DNA of 64,000 nt, taken from contig JAODTK010005564.1 of assembly GCA_026419785.1 (NCBI GenBank), positions 372,001-436,000 on the forward strand, in the 5' to 3' direction. The position numbers and the translations under genes are program-made. This DNA is from Sclerodactyla briareus (taxonomy: Eukaryota; Echinodermata; Holothuroidea; Dendrochirotida; Sclerodactylidae). The first letter of the stretch is position 1; the number at the start of each line of letters is the position of its first letter. This document shows, piece after piece, positions 19,324 through 32,782 of this stretch. Under the pieces are notes generated by a model, which saw nothing but the letters and a program-made list of their open reading frames with translations, did not search any database and was not told where the DNA came from.

Positions 19324-22300
19324 GCATGCACTATGAGCTATGGTGTATACACGTTAGGTAGTGGGTGATTGGGTGAATATAACACAGGCAACATTAATGT
19401 TTCCTCCGATGAGATTTACCTAAGTGCTCGTATATTTCACGTTATGGGAATTTGCAAGTAAGTAACCCGGAAAACTGTCAATCTCTCCACATTTCACTTT
19501 CACATCGAGATTTGATTATCTTGCCGACTATGATGTTTGTTTTATAGCTGGCTCGTTTTGGAGAGGCAGTTTCTGTTGCTCAGCAATTTGAACCACTGTT
19601 CATATTAGAATGGTATGAAAGGTCGATATTCTATTTCCGTCTTTGCAAGTTTCGATGATTCCACCGATTGTGGCGATTGAATACTGTGATGTCTTAGAAA
19701 TCTTAAATTGCTAGGCTATTGTTTCAAGTCAATAAGCTCCGAGAATATGGAGCTCAGATGAAAAGCTGGTTTCGCTTTGTTTATATTGTTCACTTTACTG
19801 TGAAACCACGTTTATGAGTATTCTCTTGTGTTTCATTGTGAAGTGCCTGAAGGGGTCCTTGAACAGTTCCTTCAGGTACACCCACTCTGTCTGTTGATGA
19901 ATACCTCAAGTAACATTGGGATGAACGATTGTTATCAATCCTGTAGTTGCATAGGTGCGGCGATTGCCTGCTCGAGTGGTGCAGTTTCGAAAAGCCCCTA
20001 TAGTTTCATCGACAATGACGCAGAAATTGCAACAGATGCGGTGTTTAACATGACACTATAAATGGCGGATTCATGAGCGTGTAAACTTAAAGAATACAAA
20101 TGATTCGCGAAGATAGAGACGAATTCCGAAGGAACCATCCAAATGAAATGGTACGAACACTGAGTAGAAAAAAATGTGTAACTTTACATCAATGATGCCA
20201 CATCACGGCAAATCAATTCCCTTCAAAAAGCAATTTATCATCCTCATTCGTGAGTGGCTAGATGAATATATATATATGACCCTTCCACATCATCGTACAG
20301 TTGAATCTCTTACAGGAACCACCCCCTCCCCAACAAACGCGATGGTTATGTTTCGTTACGCACACACCACACGCTCCAATATTGTCTTATAATTCAGTAA
20401 ACTGTGAATAACAGTGTAACTGCGTGGGCAGGATATGACCTGCGTTGACACGACGTTCAGCAGGGCCGGACAAGGGAAACTGACCACGTCATGTATGCTA
20501 TGCCCAGACAAGGGTAAATAGATATCTAACGAAAATGAGAGGAAAATATTTCAAATACTCCTGGAAACACCCATATCACTGGAATTAGTGAACGTTTATG
20601 CATTCAAATAGTCATTTTTTCCAAATTTGATTCTATGAAGGAAGATCCCGATATCATTAATGACTGCCCGGAGTTCGAATAATGGCCTGTAGATGATTTG
20701 AGTATTGTATCAAATTAATATGTTACCCCATTCAGTCGTAATCTTTTCGTTCAAATGCCGCTCAGGAAATTACCAGTATAGTGTGACAGTGGATTTTTGT
20801 TTATCATACACTAAATGCCTTCCAGAGTCCAGATAGCATCACGTATAACGACGTGCAGTGAATCTCCACTGTTGTGAATCTGAGCATTACCCCCCACCGA
20901 AGGACTTCCTGGTTAACACACGCCCGATTGTGTGATTGAAGTATTGAAGAGTTCGTTCAGTATATACCCCACAGGAACCCAGTGATCGCCACCCACCCAT
21001 TGAAGAACTAAGTGAAAGAAGGACACAGCAACAAGGGGAAGACTAAGAGGTCACCATGGAACATTGTTTAGAAGAAAAATCTTACTAATACGGGCTACAG
21101 CTGGCTATACAACGATACCACGCATAACAGCGGCTATACGAAGAGTCACAGGATCTATGCTGTAATGTATAGGCAAGTGAAACCGCAAACTAAACAATTC
21201 AACGAAAAAGAGAACAATAAAAGATAAAGTGAAAGTGCAAGGTAGTTAATTATCGACCCTGAATATACCCTTGAGGGAAAACCCGACAATTAATTTGTTC
21301 GCTTCCATTCATTTGAAGATAGGGAGAGTGAAGTCTGGCTCAAGGGTCTTGCCTGAATTATCCCCTACCCCCCCCCCCCCTCCCTCCCCATATTCGGTGG
21401 TCGGGCAGTTCAACAAGACACCATCACACGCGTGATAGTCGTGTTCCTTCTTAATGACCAAGGGTCGAGTAAGCTTGACATCAGATAGGATGTTACTTCA
21501 TAGTCAGTGGTGTAAAGCCCTGGGTGGTGGGGAGCAAACCAGGGGGGGGGGGGCAGGCTGAATTCCAGTTGACGTTCTTGCCCCCGACGGGTCCGCACCA
21601 CCTTCCGAGCAAGTTCCCCCCCCCCTCCCCCTTCCCCCTGGTCCCTAGATTCATTCACAATTTAGCGTGGAGAAAAAATCTCCACTAAAATCAGATTCCT
21701 ATGCGACACGTTTATAAAAAAACAGACCCATCTGCTGTTACGTAAGACCTTATGTGGTCCGTTGACAAGGATATGCAATGAATTTTTCACCCCCCGTGTA
21801 AGACCCCGGAAGTTTAGAATAGGATCTAATAAGAATTCAACTCTCTTGTGTCGTTTCTCCTATCATGAGAGGCCGGCCCAAAGTATGAAGAGTAATCATA
21901 TGTGCCAGAGAATAACAAGGTTGTGTTGTTTATAGTAATATAGGCGGCCACCTGTCATGATCGGATACCTTGATTAAAGCATGAGCAAGCTTACCAAAGT
22001 GCGGAGGATGCAGTCGTGCGACATGACTCCTGAATGCGGAATTTTCAAGAGCATGGAGGCTGGAATTTTCCGTATCTGCTATATTTGATTTGCTGGCCGG
22101 GATGAGGGTTCCACGGAGCAGAATTTATCATAAAAATGAAATGGAATAGGCAATGAGTAGACGAAATGAGCACTGGTACCAATGCAGCAATGATGCAGCA
22201 CCCACGTGGTGGATTCCATAGAATACCTCCCTCATGGGATCATCCAACGCCCGTATACATTGGCTGCTAAATTCCTCAATTCATTGGGCTTTCAGGTATC

Positions 22301-24840
22301 GACGGACATGCGTTAGGTGTAGGTTATATAAGTATAAATAAAAACCGCAGTTTGTGGAGGTTATGATTTGTTTGAAGCAGAGGAAAACTGTAATGATGGT
22401 ATAGAGGACCGTGTATTAGTTAGCAGCACGTGTATATAGCCAGAACGTGCCTTACGAGGAAGGTGTTGTTCCAGTGTAGTACAAACCAGACGTGATCTGT
22501 GTCGAAAAATGATTGAGATGGGTTTTTTAGGCAGGTTTAGGCATGCCTCATAAATCTCAGAGGAAAAGGGTTGGCTCACGCAGAAACCTCCAATGGAAGG
22601 AGGCAACCCAAACAATCGTGGAAAGAAGGCAAGATTCGATTCTGATAACGTGTTAACGTAATTTGAAAATTGGAAGCAGAGGAATCTGATGTCTTCTCGT
22701 GTTGTGTTTGGTCCAATGTCGGTCTCGTCGTTACAAGTGCAATTGAGTAGATCATTTTCAGTTAATATGGTAGTTAGAGGTGAGAGCACGAAGCGCATCT
22801 AGGGTCTTCCTTAGGGCCGATGACGAACCCGTGCGCCTGTCAGCTGAAAGTCTGACGTTTTGACCGCGAACATCTACTGTGAATGGGTAACAATTGTCGT
22901 GTGGTAGTGCGCAGAAAGCATGATGATGAATGATGGGTGACGCTCGCCTTCAGGTCCTTGGGTTTTCGCCGCAAGTTTCACCCTCATTGTCAGTCTGAAG
23001 CTGTTCTCACACTGTGAGATTTCAAGGGTGCAATGAATTCTACTGCCACGCAATGACCGGCGGTATCCATGGTCCAGAACTGCCCATACGTTTGCGTCAG
23101 ATTGCGGCAGCAGAATCCTACAAAGGTGAGGCAGGCTTAAGTGCTCAACATAGGATTCACTGCATTTGTGGGGAAACGCTAATGCGGAGTAGAACACCAA
23201 GATAGACACAAACAGTCTTAGGCTATGATTACATAGAGGCGTATGAGTATGTGAAAAATCATTTACGTGAACGAGCGGGGATAGTGTCTAGAATAGGTTT
23301 ATTTAGTTTGAAAGATAGATATTGATTCCACAAAAACCAAAAAATATAAATGAAGGCAAGCCAACATCTGAATAGCGAAATAAAAGCACAGGTACACAAT
23401 GCGTATGCTGATGCGTATCACCCGTGAATGAATTCCGGGGAATATCTCCTTGAAGCAAGCAAACGACAGATGCATGGGCTGCTGCCTTTTTAGGTATCTC
23501 CGCATGACACTATAGGGTTTCTCTTCTGAAACCAACGTCTTTTCGTAAATATGTGATTTTCACACCCAGCCGGTACGCATGGAGCACGGCTTAGTCTTGA
23601 CCCCAGGTCAGGCATAAGATGATGCCTCTTATGCAGGCTGTGAGGCGAAGTCTATGACCACTTTACCGTACAGTCGTTCGAACCCAACCAAAACCCCGGC
23701 CGGGCGGGGTATATATACTCCGGATCCATTGATGTGATTGTTGTCAAGGACTTGAACGGTGATTGCCCTAAAGGCGGGTAATGGATTCAATATATAAAGT
23801 CAAGTGAAATACCTATAACGTGAACGTAGTTGACTCCGCTAGAGACTATTTCACATCCTATACTAAATCACACTCTAAAGCGGTCCCACCAATACAATTA
23901 TTTTTTATTGTTATCCACGAATTTGTGTTTTTTCTGTCAAGACGAAAATGATCGTCACTTGCCCAATCAACCTTTTTCCTCCTCCATTAACGGGAGGCAA
24001 CCCAAAAAAATTAACTCCCGGCCACAAAACAGTAATTACACAATGTTCCATATACAGCTGCTTCCGAACCGCAAATTTTCATTTCAATGCATTATTCTCT
24101 TATTTCGCCCCCCCAATTCAGTACGTGAGGTTCTTGAGCAGTAGAGGCCTTATAACAGCGGGTCGGTCCGCCATATTACAAAAACATCCGCATATACACA
24201 CCATAAACAGCCTTTCGTCCGCCAAGATGTGTGTTACTCTTAACACGAACTAACGTGGCAAGCTGGAGGATAGTAGTGAGCTATTAGATTCACAACGGCC
24301 GACGGCAACGGCAACGTATGACGGAATGTTTTTCACGTTGTTAGACACGTCGCCGTCCTGCAGGGAGGGGCGCTTTAGGTCCTCTACGTGACGTGTCAAT
24401 GTGCCTGGTTGCGTGATGTAGATGCGCCGTTACGATCGCGCGTTCGGTATTGACCGTAAATTCCCGAATTCCACATTGTGCGCCTGTTGGTGAATGATGC
24501 GCGCGCTCGGTTCACGTTCACGTCGTCGGGACAAGGTGAAAAGTGAGTGACTCCGGTCGTGAATCGACGTGTACCGTGTGAGGTTGTCGCATGAGCAGTA
24601 GGTTTTTCATCGTGTCATACGTTGCCGTTGCCGTAGTGAAATCTAAACTCCTATTAGACGGCCTTGATGGCGACGGTTATCCTTTACTCCTGTCTGATAA
24701 AACACGGTTTGAACAATAAAGTGGAATTAGGCTTTTGTCGGTTGAATCACTGATGAATAAAGCTGCTACCACCCATAGTTTTTTTTTTTCCCCAGATGCG
24801 AGGCACTGACCCAGAGGTAATATGCTAGCCATATAAACAG
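19324..24840. other. left-arm non-coding sequence
   Basis: No gene recognised. It is largely alignable to 57,000-61,950 in reverse complement. C and G runs occur near 21,368-21,382, 21,540-21,552 and 21,618-21,630. Open frames in this stretch do not keep their frame in the opposite arm. Confidence 0.5.
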
Positions 24841-24842
24841 AT

Positions 24843-24940
24843 TGGGGCGTGGGGAGGGGGGGGGGAGTGGGGGGGGGGGGTGAGGGGCCCACGGGGGGGG
24901 GGGGATGGGGGAGTGAGGGGGGGGGGTGGGGGTGGGCATG
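24843..24940 (+). repeat. G-run tract, quadruplex-prone
   Basis: Nearly 100 bp in which at least eight runs of four or more G are separated by short spacers (GAGT, TGAG, CCCAC, AT). The minus-strand open frame across it reads as a polyproline artefact. Confidence 0.9.
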
Positions 24941-24949
24941 TATTTGCGA

Positions 24950-25190
24950 GACTTCAAGATATACGCGGCATCTTCGCATTAGGGTAAAGATGGCTCCACT
25001 CAATTGTCTCTGGTCTCCCCCAGGTAACTTGTGGTACCAACCCGGGAAGTCATTCCTGTCACAAGGGATATCACGGAGAATCTTAACAGATGGGGGGATG
25101 GTCGCTGCTTCTTGCGTCTTGTTATCTGATATTGTAAAACGCCACTGTGTCCGCCTTCCTTCCTTAAAACAGTAAAAGGTTCCATACTTC
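24950..25190 (-). CDS. possible D8C-like exon remnant (uromodulin/GP2-type cysteine module)
   Basis: On the minus strand a frame reads ILRDIPCDRNDFPGWYHKLP, then GGDQRQLSGAIFTLMRRCRV and YLEVSQIHAHP. The GWY start, a Cys, and the Cys-to-HisPro spacing of 13 residues (C-x3-x8-HP) fit the D8C pattern GWYRFxG...CGTHxxxWLxGxHP, but CGTH and the tryptophan are absent. It may be a degraded exon or chance. The open frame continues into the G-run tract as polyproline, which is not protein-like. I see no counterpart in the right arm. Confidence 0.25.
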
Positions 25191-25199
25191 AGCTCCAGT

Positions 25200-28100
25200 A
25201 TCGAAACAAACGAGTGATGGAAACATACATGAAACAACTGAAATATGCGGTCTAACAGGTTTGTATTCGTTAAAGTTGCAATATAGTGAAACAATTTTAC
25301 ATATCGTTGAAACAATTACATCTCACTACATGGAAAGTCCCAGGAATAAGCTCATCATGGTAGCATTTCGCCTGTATTGTAAATATATAACCTATAACAG
25401 TAGGTATCTATAAAACTATTAATGACAAACAACCTAAGCGGAATGTAAGTAAGTAAAAACTTAAAAGTACAATAAAAACCATCAATGTCCGCCTACAAAA
25501 CTGAAGTATCATCTGCCTCATAATGAAATGTCGTGAATACTCACGCTACCTGTTATGGCTCGCAGTTCCAAGTTTTGCTCAAGAAACAATACGATTCTTA
25601 CAGCAAACAACGTTCGAAATCAGTTCATTTCATGTTATGGCCAGTGGCGTAGATACAGTTAAAGAGAAATCGTATAACACATTTTGAAGGAGCTCGAATT
25701 AGACGGTTGTTTTGTTTCCATAGCCCCCCCGTCGAAAAACGTCATATTTATTGATCGAAATCAAAAACGAAAATGTAACTTAGAAAACTTATTTTCAATT
25801 TGATGTAATGTCATACTGGGATTATACCGACGAACACACTATATATACCCGGTATCTCGGCTTCGATATATATACCTTCAACTTTGATGAAGAGTAGACG
25901 CGTTTGAAAGAAGAAAAAAAAAAAAACAACAACAAGAACAAGAACAACATAGCAACATCTTAAAGAACACTTGATGCTCGAATTATAAGTCAATTGCCAC
26001 AAACTCGGTAAACTTGGCTATTTTTTGGCGTCTTGATAGACGCCAAGATGAACGCATTCGGATCGAATATCGAAGTTAAATGATTTGACTGTTTCAAACG
26101 CGGCATCCAACAACAGATATTATTATGAACTCCATGCCTCTGCATCCGGACAACAACACTTCATTGTGGGTGAATCTTTTCCATTCAGTTTAATGTTTCT
26201 GCATCATCATCTTTGCCATAAATCAGTATATGTTCACTTAATCCTATGACGACAGCTAATTGGATAGAAACCACAACCTCGGCCTCTAAACTACTAAAAG
26301 TGAAAAACCCGACCACAAGCTGCCACGTTTCTGTAGCAGAATTACTAACAATACGTCACTTTTTAGCAACTTGTTCCACCTGAAGGTAAGCAGCTTCTTG
26401 ACATAATAGAATGCCTCAACGCTCCTACGAGTGACTCGAGTCAATTTCATCTCGGTCCTACCCACATTCTTCGCTATCGATGCGGTCATCTTGCCTTCGT
26501 AACGCTCAAAATAAATAAAATCCGTATAGTATATTGCTATATAATAGTCCTTCCTGCTCTATTACTGCTCTATGAACATCACTTCCTCGCGAAAAGTAGT
26601 TTCAATAATTTCTCGTGGTATCAGTTGTATATGCCAGGAACACACATCCAAGTGTGATGAATACAGTAGCGTCTTACTACGCTAATTTCACTTCCGGGCA
26701 TCCACCCAGCGAGTTATAACCGGACGGTAAACTACGTCAGAAACATCAGGTTGGTCGGTGCTGTAACGGTTTCGTACGGTATTTCCCACGTGGCGCTATA
26801 CCCTATTTGCGTCCCGTATAGTTGCGTGGTTCGGTTGGGCCAGCGAGATTTCACATGCAGAACCATTCGACAGGTAGCACGCAGTACATGACATTTCGGG
26901 TAATGCCGGACATCTGTAGAGAGACACAAAAATGGGACCTGATTACAAAATAGTATTGCCACGGCATATTCTTGGTATTTATGTGTAAGGCGGTGCTCAT
27001 AGTCATACAAGTTCGAACAAGAGCTTTCTGACAGATCGGATGTTGTACGGTTTTGCTGTAGTGCATGCTGTGCCAAGTTATGTCACTAATCTACTGTCAG
27101 ACTATTGTAACACCGGTAGTAGGCGAGATGACGGAATTTAGCAACTAAAAAAATAGCCCACATTTCGGAGGTGAAAAATTATGGTAATAGTGCAATTCAA
27201 GTAAAGCTTTGTAAGGGTCGTCGAACGAAAAAAACAACAAGTAGTATCCAAAGAGCTAGTAGACATAACAGATGCGCACACATGCAATGCTATAGTTCGT
27301 ATGAAATGTCAAAAATGGAAGACGAACAAAAAACCAAACAAACAATAAAACCAGATGACCACGAGCACCCAAATGTTCCAAGAAACAGAGCATATATGGG
27401 CAGGGTTGGGGCAGACCCACGAGCTGAAACAGTGTATACAAAGTGAAACAATTATCCACCACGTTGACAGCCGTGCCACAGGTAACCGATAGTATATGGA
27501 GTTTTCCAAAGAAAAACTACAGAAAGAAAACATGACACACAAATAATCGATAATCCAGGAAGGAGCCTAAATGGTGCAGCTTCCGAATTAATAATAGTAT
27601 CTTGGATAAAATTCGCGCTAGAGGAATTGAACAAAATGCTTCCAAGTTACCCACAACGAATGATGTTTGGGGGAAAAGTCAGGAAAATGTGAAGAAAATA
27701 AACAATATAATTAAATCGTAATCAAGGTAGGTGTTACATCCGAGGGTGCAATCAGGGTCAATACATAAATACGTTACCTCAAGTAGAGGCTGTGTCATGT
27801 GAAGTTATCTTTTAAAAACAAGTTGACTGGTCGAATACAACTCGTCATCCGAAATTAAGAACTCGACCCTATGATAACTCCTCTACTACCTCACATTAAG
27901 AGATTCCCGCCGAAGTCGGGTTATGGTGGGATCCCTGACGCGACCACTCTTAACTTGAGAGATTATAGGTCACCCTTTCTCAGTTTTAAATCTAAATTCG
28001 TAGGTTTCTTCACACATCAACAGACTTACTGCAATAGCTCTCATGTCCATCCTCTCAATCATTGACGAATCAAGTTTCATTTGCGTTCTACAATTCACTT

Positions 28101-30535
28101 CACTGTCGACGTCTTTTCTCAATTTTTTCATCCTTTGGTTGAATGATACTTCTCAAACAATCAGTATTTTCCCATCTCCGGAAATTCCAATATTCTCCAC
28201 CGAGGACGATATACACTCGAAGGAGACAATTTTATAATTTGGGATTCGAGATTCGAGTGGCATTGTATCCAAGCACGCTTATCACTTGTGACTTTTAGTC
28301 CTGAAAGTATTATTGAAGAGACAACTCTACTTTCTTAGATGCACTTCTTTAGATTCAACTAATGGTGATTTTTGCGTTTTATTACAGTGTAAGCACTGGA
28401 GACTATTCAACGGATCCGACTGATTATAGTTGTGAAGAACCTCGGAAAAGTTTGGGCTGCCCAGTCTAGTTTCACTGTGGATTAGTTTGATCCACATTCT
28501 AGTGCTCGTGTTCTGGCAAGACTTGTTTGAGTTAATCAAATTTTTCTATAACGTGCTGCATATCACAACCGACCAGACTTGAAGTGATCGACACCGGAAG
28601 CACGAGTGAAACCCACTCTAATCACCCCGTCCGTCCTGGTTACCTTAGGATCTGTGGAGGGCGAGGGCGTCATTGTAGAGTCAGTTGTACGAAACGTCGA
28701 CGCAGAGGCTCCATGACAGGTTAGCTGATGATCGCCGCTGATTAGGAGTTAAGATTTTTCATTTAAAAGTTCGAGAAGATTCAAGGAAGACTTAACCTTC
28801 CGTTTCTAGTTTTTCATATTGGGAAACGCCTATACAGATATGTGCAGTGGCATGTCTCGGTCGCGAATATTATTTGCACTATATCCGAAAAACTCCTGTT
28901 TGTTTCTTCAGCAAGATGTAATGAAGAACTCAGCAGTGGCCAAAAACTCAATGACTGGAGTTAGGACATATAAACATTGTGTATAACTATTCAAAAAAAA
29001 ATCAATATTTTGTTCACTTTGTATAATACGCACGAGGAAAACTAGTCAACGTTGTCCAATAGGATTGAAAATCGTGTCAATGCTTACGGATGCGGCTGAT
29101 ACAATGGAATACTCTGTGGTCTCGCGGGTTAAGTTCCATGCATCTACTATCATGAGGTTGGATCTGGTATTCGGCGAACATCCCTTAGGCATTATGCGCC
29201 AACCTTGAAGGGCCAGAAGCTGGGTTACTGTTTAATGGTCCGGCGTGATAGAAGCTCCCCGTTTCACGTTTATTAAACTCGTGTATATTTTTTTGCTGTG
29301 AACAACCTGGGATGGTAAACATTTCCAAATCCTTATGGTAACCGGAAAAAGAATGTTAGCTACATTTAGAGCGTGACCGATAGCTCCTGAATATTTCTCT
29401 TTTACCACGTTTGTTCCAGGTAACATAGTTCCAGAGAGGTATTTCGACAGAGATGGTTCTCCATTTTATACCACTTGTGACCGGTTTGCGCCTTCTTTCA
29501 ATTTTAACAGCTCCCAGGGTCAAGTTCTTTGAAGATTCTGAGTAACGTTCCGGTTCTTCTATACGTATTCTGACGTGATATTGCGTTCGTGTGAGGAAAT
29601 GACCTACTTAAATGTGAGAAGCACGATCGCTATATTATTACTGCTCTGCGGAACGCGACTGTTGGCACGTCATAACTCCAGGCCTGGAAACACAACAAAC
29701 ACATAGAGCACTGGTAGGTTGGCTATATTGCCCCATAAATGGGTTAGAACCGTACGTACCGCGTATCGATATACACACTTGCTTCCACACTTTTGTTCTT
29801 TTATGGAATGCAATTGCTCAAGCGTCACTGGTACTTGGATCACGTATTTTAGAAAGCATGCTCCCATGTAGTCATCAACTGGTGTTCACGTCGACATGTG
29901 ATCATGGTGTAAATACAACACCAACAATTGCACGAGTGTGAAGAGATCAATTCGGATATGTGCTCTTAAATTCAGCCCATGACAGATGTCAACTATCTCC
30001 TCTCGCCTCTAGAGGCGCTAAACACTCACCAAAATGGCTAGCACTAGGAATACATAGTTTAACCACGTATAGTGCAATGAATTGCGAACTTTTCCCGAGG
30101 TACCGGCTTATGTAGGAAGCGCTGACTACGTGCTACATACGTAGACCTAGTCGTGCACTATAGGATTGCTTGAGTACAGTACAGAATAATATACAGTCCT
30201 CACCGAAGTACTCGCGAGTCCGATGTTACTTGCTGATCTTCTTACTATCACATTCCTCGACTCAAATAGTTTAAACAGTGAAAGCGTGTACTGGTTTATA
30301 TGGCCTCGGTGTTATAGTTGAGAATTATGATAAATTCAGCCATAGCGTTGCTTCTTTGAATACACTGTAACTCATTCAGACGTAATAATTATAGCATTAG
30401 GGTTAACGCAAGTGACTTATCTAAGCAATTATCCCGCCGAAATTAGATTATCTATTTAGCTTGAAAGTGACAAAGGAACATTATAGGCCTAGACTAATGA
30501 TAGTTCATTTCACTTTAGCTACGGGGAACAAATCA
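25200..30535. other. left-arm non-coding sequence, inner part
   Basis: Conserved in reverse complement with 50,395-55,100. The blocks 26,700-27,070 and 27,256-27,640 keep open frames partly in both arms (see findings), but no known domain is present. The innermost homology ends at about 30,535. Confidence 0.5.
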
Positions 30536-30719
30536 GGCGTCAACTCATAGGACACGAAAGAGTGATCATGGACTGTATATGATGTTATCGTCCCCTGACT
30601 GCATAAAGACGTTCACAGACTTATTCAGAGCCTCGTATTCGCCTTACTGTCCGTGGTGACACTGGACCTTATTTGGACTCGGGCGAACAATAGTTCGATG
30701 GGGGGGGGGAGCGACGGCG

Positions 30720-30930
30720 GGTGGCTGATCTGAATGAGGCAATCCGGAGACAACTTCCGACAGAAGCTTCCAGATACTGCTGCACCTGGTCTGTGGAACG
30801 CCATCCCAGGGGACCTCAGAATCTATGAGCTCTCTGGATGCCTTCAAACGCGGACTTTTCATTCGTTTTCAAATAATTATCTTAAAAACTCTCGGTCCCA
30901 AATGCCAGATGATATTTGTAGTCAGTTTAC
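30720..30930 (+). mobile_element. LINE ORF2 C-terminal fragment
   Basis: The frame DTAAPGLWNAIPGDLRIYEL is the (A)PxLWNxLPxxLR motif near the end of L2/CR1-type ORF2 proteins. It is followed by a degraded FKxxLxxxxF end. Only about 200 bp is left, starting right after the inner boundary of the left arm. Confidence 0.65.
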
Positions 30931-30944
30931 TATTTCACCTAGAT

Positions 30945-32304
30945 TCTGTTGAGGGCTGCCATAGCATCGGTGCTATGGTAACGATAGTGGTGGTTAAGAA
31001 CTGACCACTGAGGTTACCCCTATTGTGGGGTGCCCATGGGTGTTGGATGTTCCACCAATGAGGTGCACTCGTAAAGATGTCTGTTTTGTGTGTTCGTGTG
31101 TGGCGTGTGTGTGTGTGTTTTGTGTGTGCGTTTGCGTGTCCGTCAGATTTTCTATGGTTTTTCCACATATCTCACTTGAGGTAAGGCCGAACAGGTCCAG
31201 TTTTGCTATCCCAATAGTCACAAACACACTTTTACACCCACATAAGACCCCTTTTCTTTCAGAAACTGACTTCAGGGAGTAAAAATGGCAACTTTGGGGT
31301 AAAAAAAATCATTTTTGCCCAATTTTTCACTTTTGTTCAAGATGTTCGGTGATTACAAAATGATACTCGAATAATTTGAGACTTCCTAAACAAGGCAGGA
31401 AGTACCAAAATATGACTGTTTCCTTGCTGAGAAAGCAAAAATTACAAAATAAATTAGATTAGATTAGAGAGGACACACTTTTTGTGGGCCACTTGTGAGT
31501 TTTTTTTCTTAGAAACTATCTGGTGACTGGAATACTGGATGTTCATAAGTTTGTGATACACTAAGACAAGACAGTCCCAAAATACAGATTTCAACTCTTC
31601 TTCTAGTAATTTTCATTAAAGATTGGAACTGAGATAGAAAACCTTCAATAACATACACCCCCTCACTGGACTAGACCAGGCGTGACTGAGTAAGGGGGAG
31701 GGGTATAGCAGAATTCCAGTGATTCTCCCCTTGATTAGTTACTACATCATTCAAATCAGAGCAGAGCCTGGAGCCTGGAGCTGGAGACTCCCTAGACGGG
31801 TGTGAACATCGGCTATCACGCCACGCCTGCACCATGCTGATTTAGCGGTACGATGGTTCATTATATGGTATACCCAGTGTACCTGGCTGTTGGATTAGTG
31901 GTTAGACTGTAATTACTGTAGGGATTATGGTAGGGTTAGGGTTAGTGGTACAGGGGTTAGGTTTAGGTGCTGGTAATAAAAATTGGGATTATACATCTGG
32001 AATCTGGCCCCAACCATTCCAACCTGAATAGAATATTTTCATTCAACCCACTGTTTGGCTCACGCACCATTGATCCACACTAAAAGGCCTAAAAAAGGTC
32101 ATTTCGGGACCTAACCGCCCCATTTTCCAACCTTATATCATATTTTTTTAAGCAGGAATGGACAAACAGTGAAATTCAATTCGAAACAAGCTCATAATCC
32201 ATCATTCATACCATTACTCCAAGTGTCACGCCTGCATAGGCCACTTGTTATCTCATCGTCCCAAGGGCCCATGTAGATTTGTAAGTCTTTTACATTTCCT
32301 ATAT
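30945..32304 (+). repeat. 1.36-kb tandem unit, copy 1
   Basis: Starts TTGAGGGCTGCCATAGCA and contains GGTAACGATAG, CCACCAATGAGGTGC, a TGTG-rich run, GCGTGTCCGTCAGATTTTC, TGATACTCGAATAATTTGAG, ACAAAATAAATTAGATT, TATGGTATACCCA, GTAGGGTTAGGGTTAG and TTTCGGGACCTAAC. The same order restarts at about 32,305, giving a period near 1,360 bp. No coding frame is seen. Confidence 0.85.
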
Positions 32305-32782
32305 AACTGTTGAGAAGTTGGCCAGAGCAACAGTGTGCTTTAGTAACGATAGGGTTGGTTAGAACTATCCACTGAGGGGGTACTCTATATGGGGTACCAT
32401 GGTGTCGGGTGGTCCCACCAATGAGGTGCCTCGCAAGGTGTCCTTTTGCGTGTGTGTGTGTGTGGTGGGTGTGTGCGTTTGGCGTGTCCGTCAGATTTTC
32501 GCTGGTTTTTCGCAAATATCTCCACTTGGAGGTGGCCGAATTAACAATGGTCAATTTGGCATATTCCTAATAGTCACAAACACACATTTACACTCCAAAT
32601 TAACACACTTCCCAAAACATTGATTGGGGGAGTAATGGCATTTTTGGGGTAAAAAAGGTCATTTTTGCCCGATTCTCCCTGTTGTTCAAGAATGTTCCGG
32701 TGATTAAAAAATGATACCCGAATAATTTGAGACTCCTAACAGGCGCATTAACAACTATGACTGTTTCCCCGTGACTGAGAGC
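32305..32782 (+). repeat. 1.36-kb tandem unit, copy 2, left part
   Basis: Repeats the first third of copy 1 (CCACCAATGAGGTGC, GTGTGT run, GCGTGTCCGTCAGATTTTC, TGATACCCGAATAATTTGAG) and is cut at GACTGAGAGC by the hAT-like insertion at 32,783. Confidence 0.85.

Larger units (their letters stand above)
18115..30535. repeat. left arm of large inverted duplication
   Basis: The reverse complement of this stretch can be followed through 50,395-64,000. Paired blocks include 18,310-18,530 with 63,560-63,780, 18,600-18,900 with 63,215-63,500, 19,560-19,650 with 61,620-61,715, 21,535-21,710 with 60,230-60,400, 22,920-23,060 with 57,600-57,760, 23,700-23,820 with 57,235-57,370, 25,790-25,880 with 54,970-55,070, 26,700-27,070 with 53,755-54,050, 28,470-28,620 with 52,300-52,460, 29,890-30,165 with 50,755-50,995 and 30,390-30,535 with 50,395-50,545. 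The coordinate sums stay near 80,500-82,100, drifting with indels. Identity looks like roughly 75-90 percent in blocks, so the duplication is not recent. Confidence 0.9.

Noticed and set aside
24677..25315. 212-codon minus-strand open frame taken as a whole protein
   Set aside because: The middle third is polyproline produced by a G-run tract, so I kept only the upstream part as a weak exon candidate.
31915..31975. Interstitial telomere repeat (TAGGGTTAGGGTTAG), also CCTAATCC near 58,810
   Set aside because: Only two or three units. The first is part of the 1.36-kb tandem unit and recurs at the same place in copy 2, so it is not a telomeric array.
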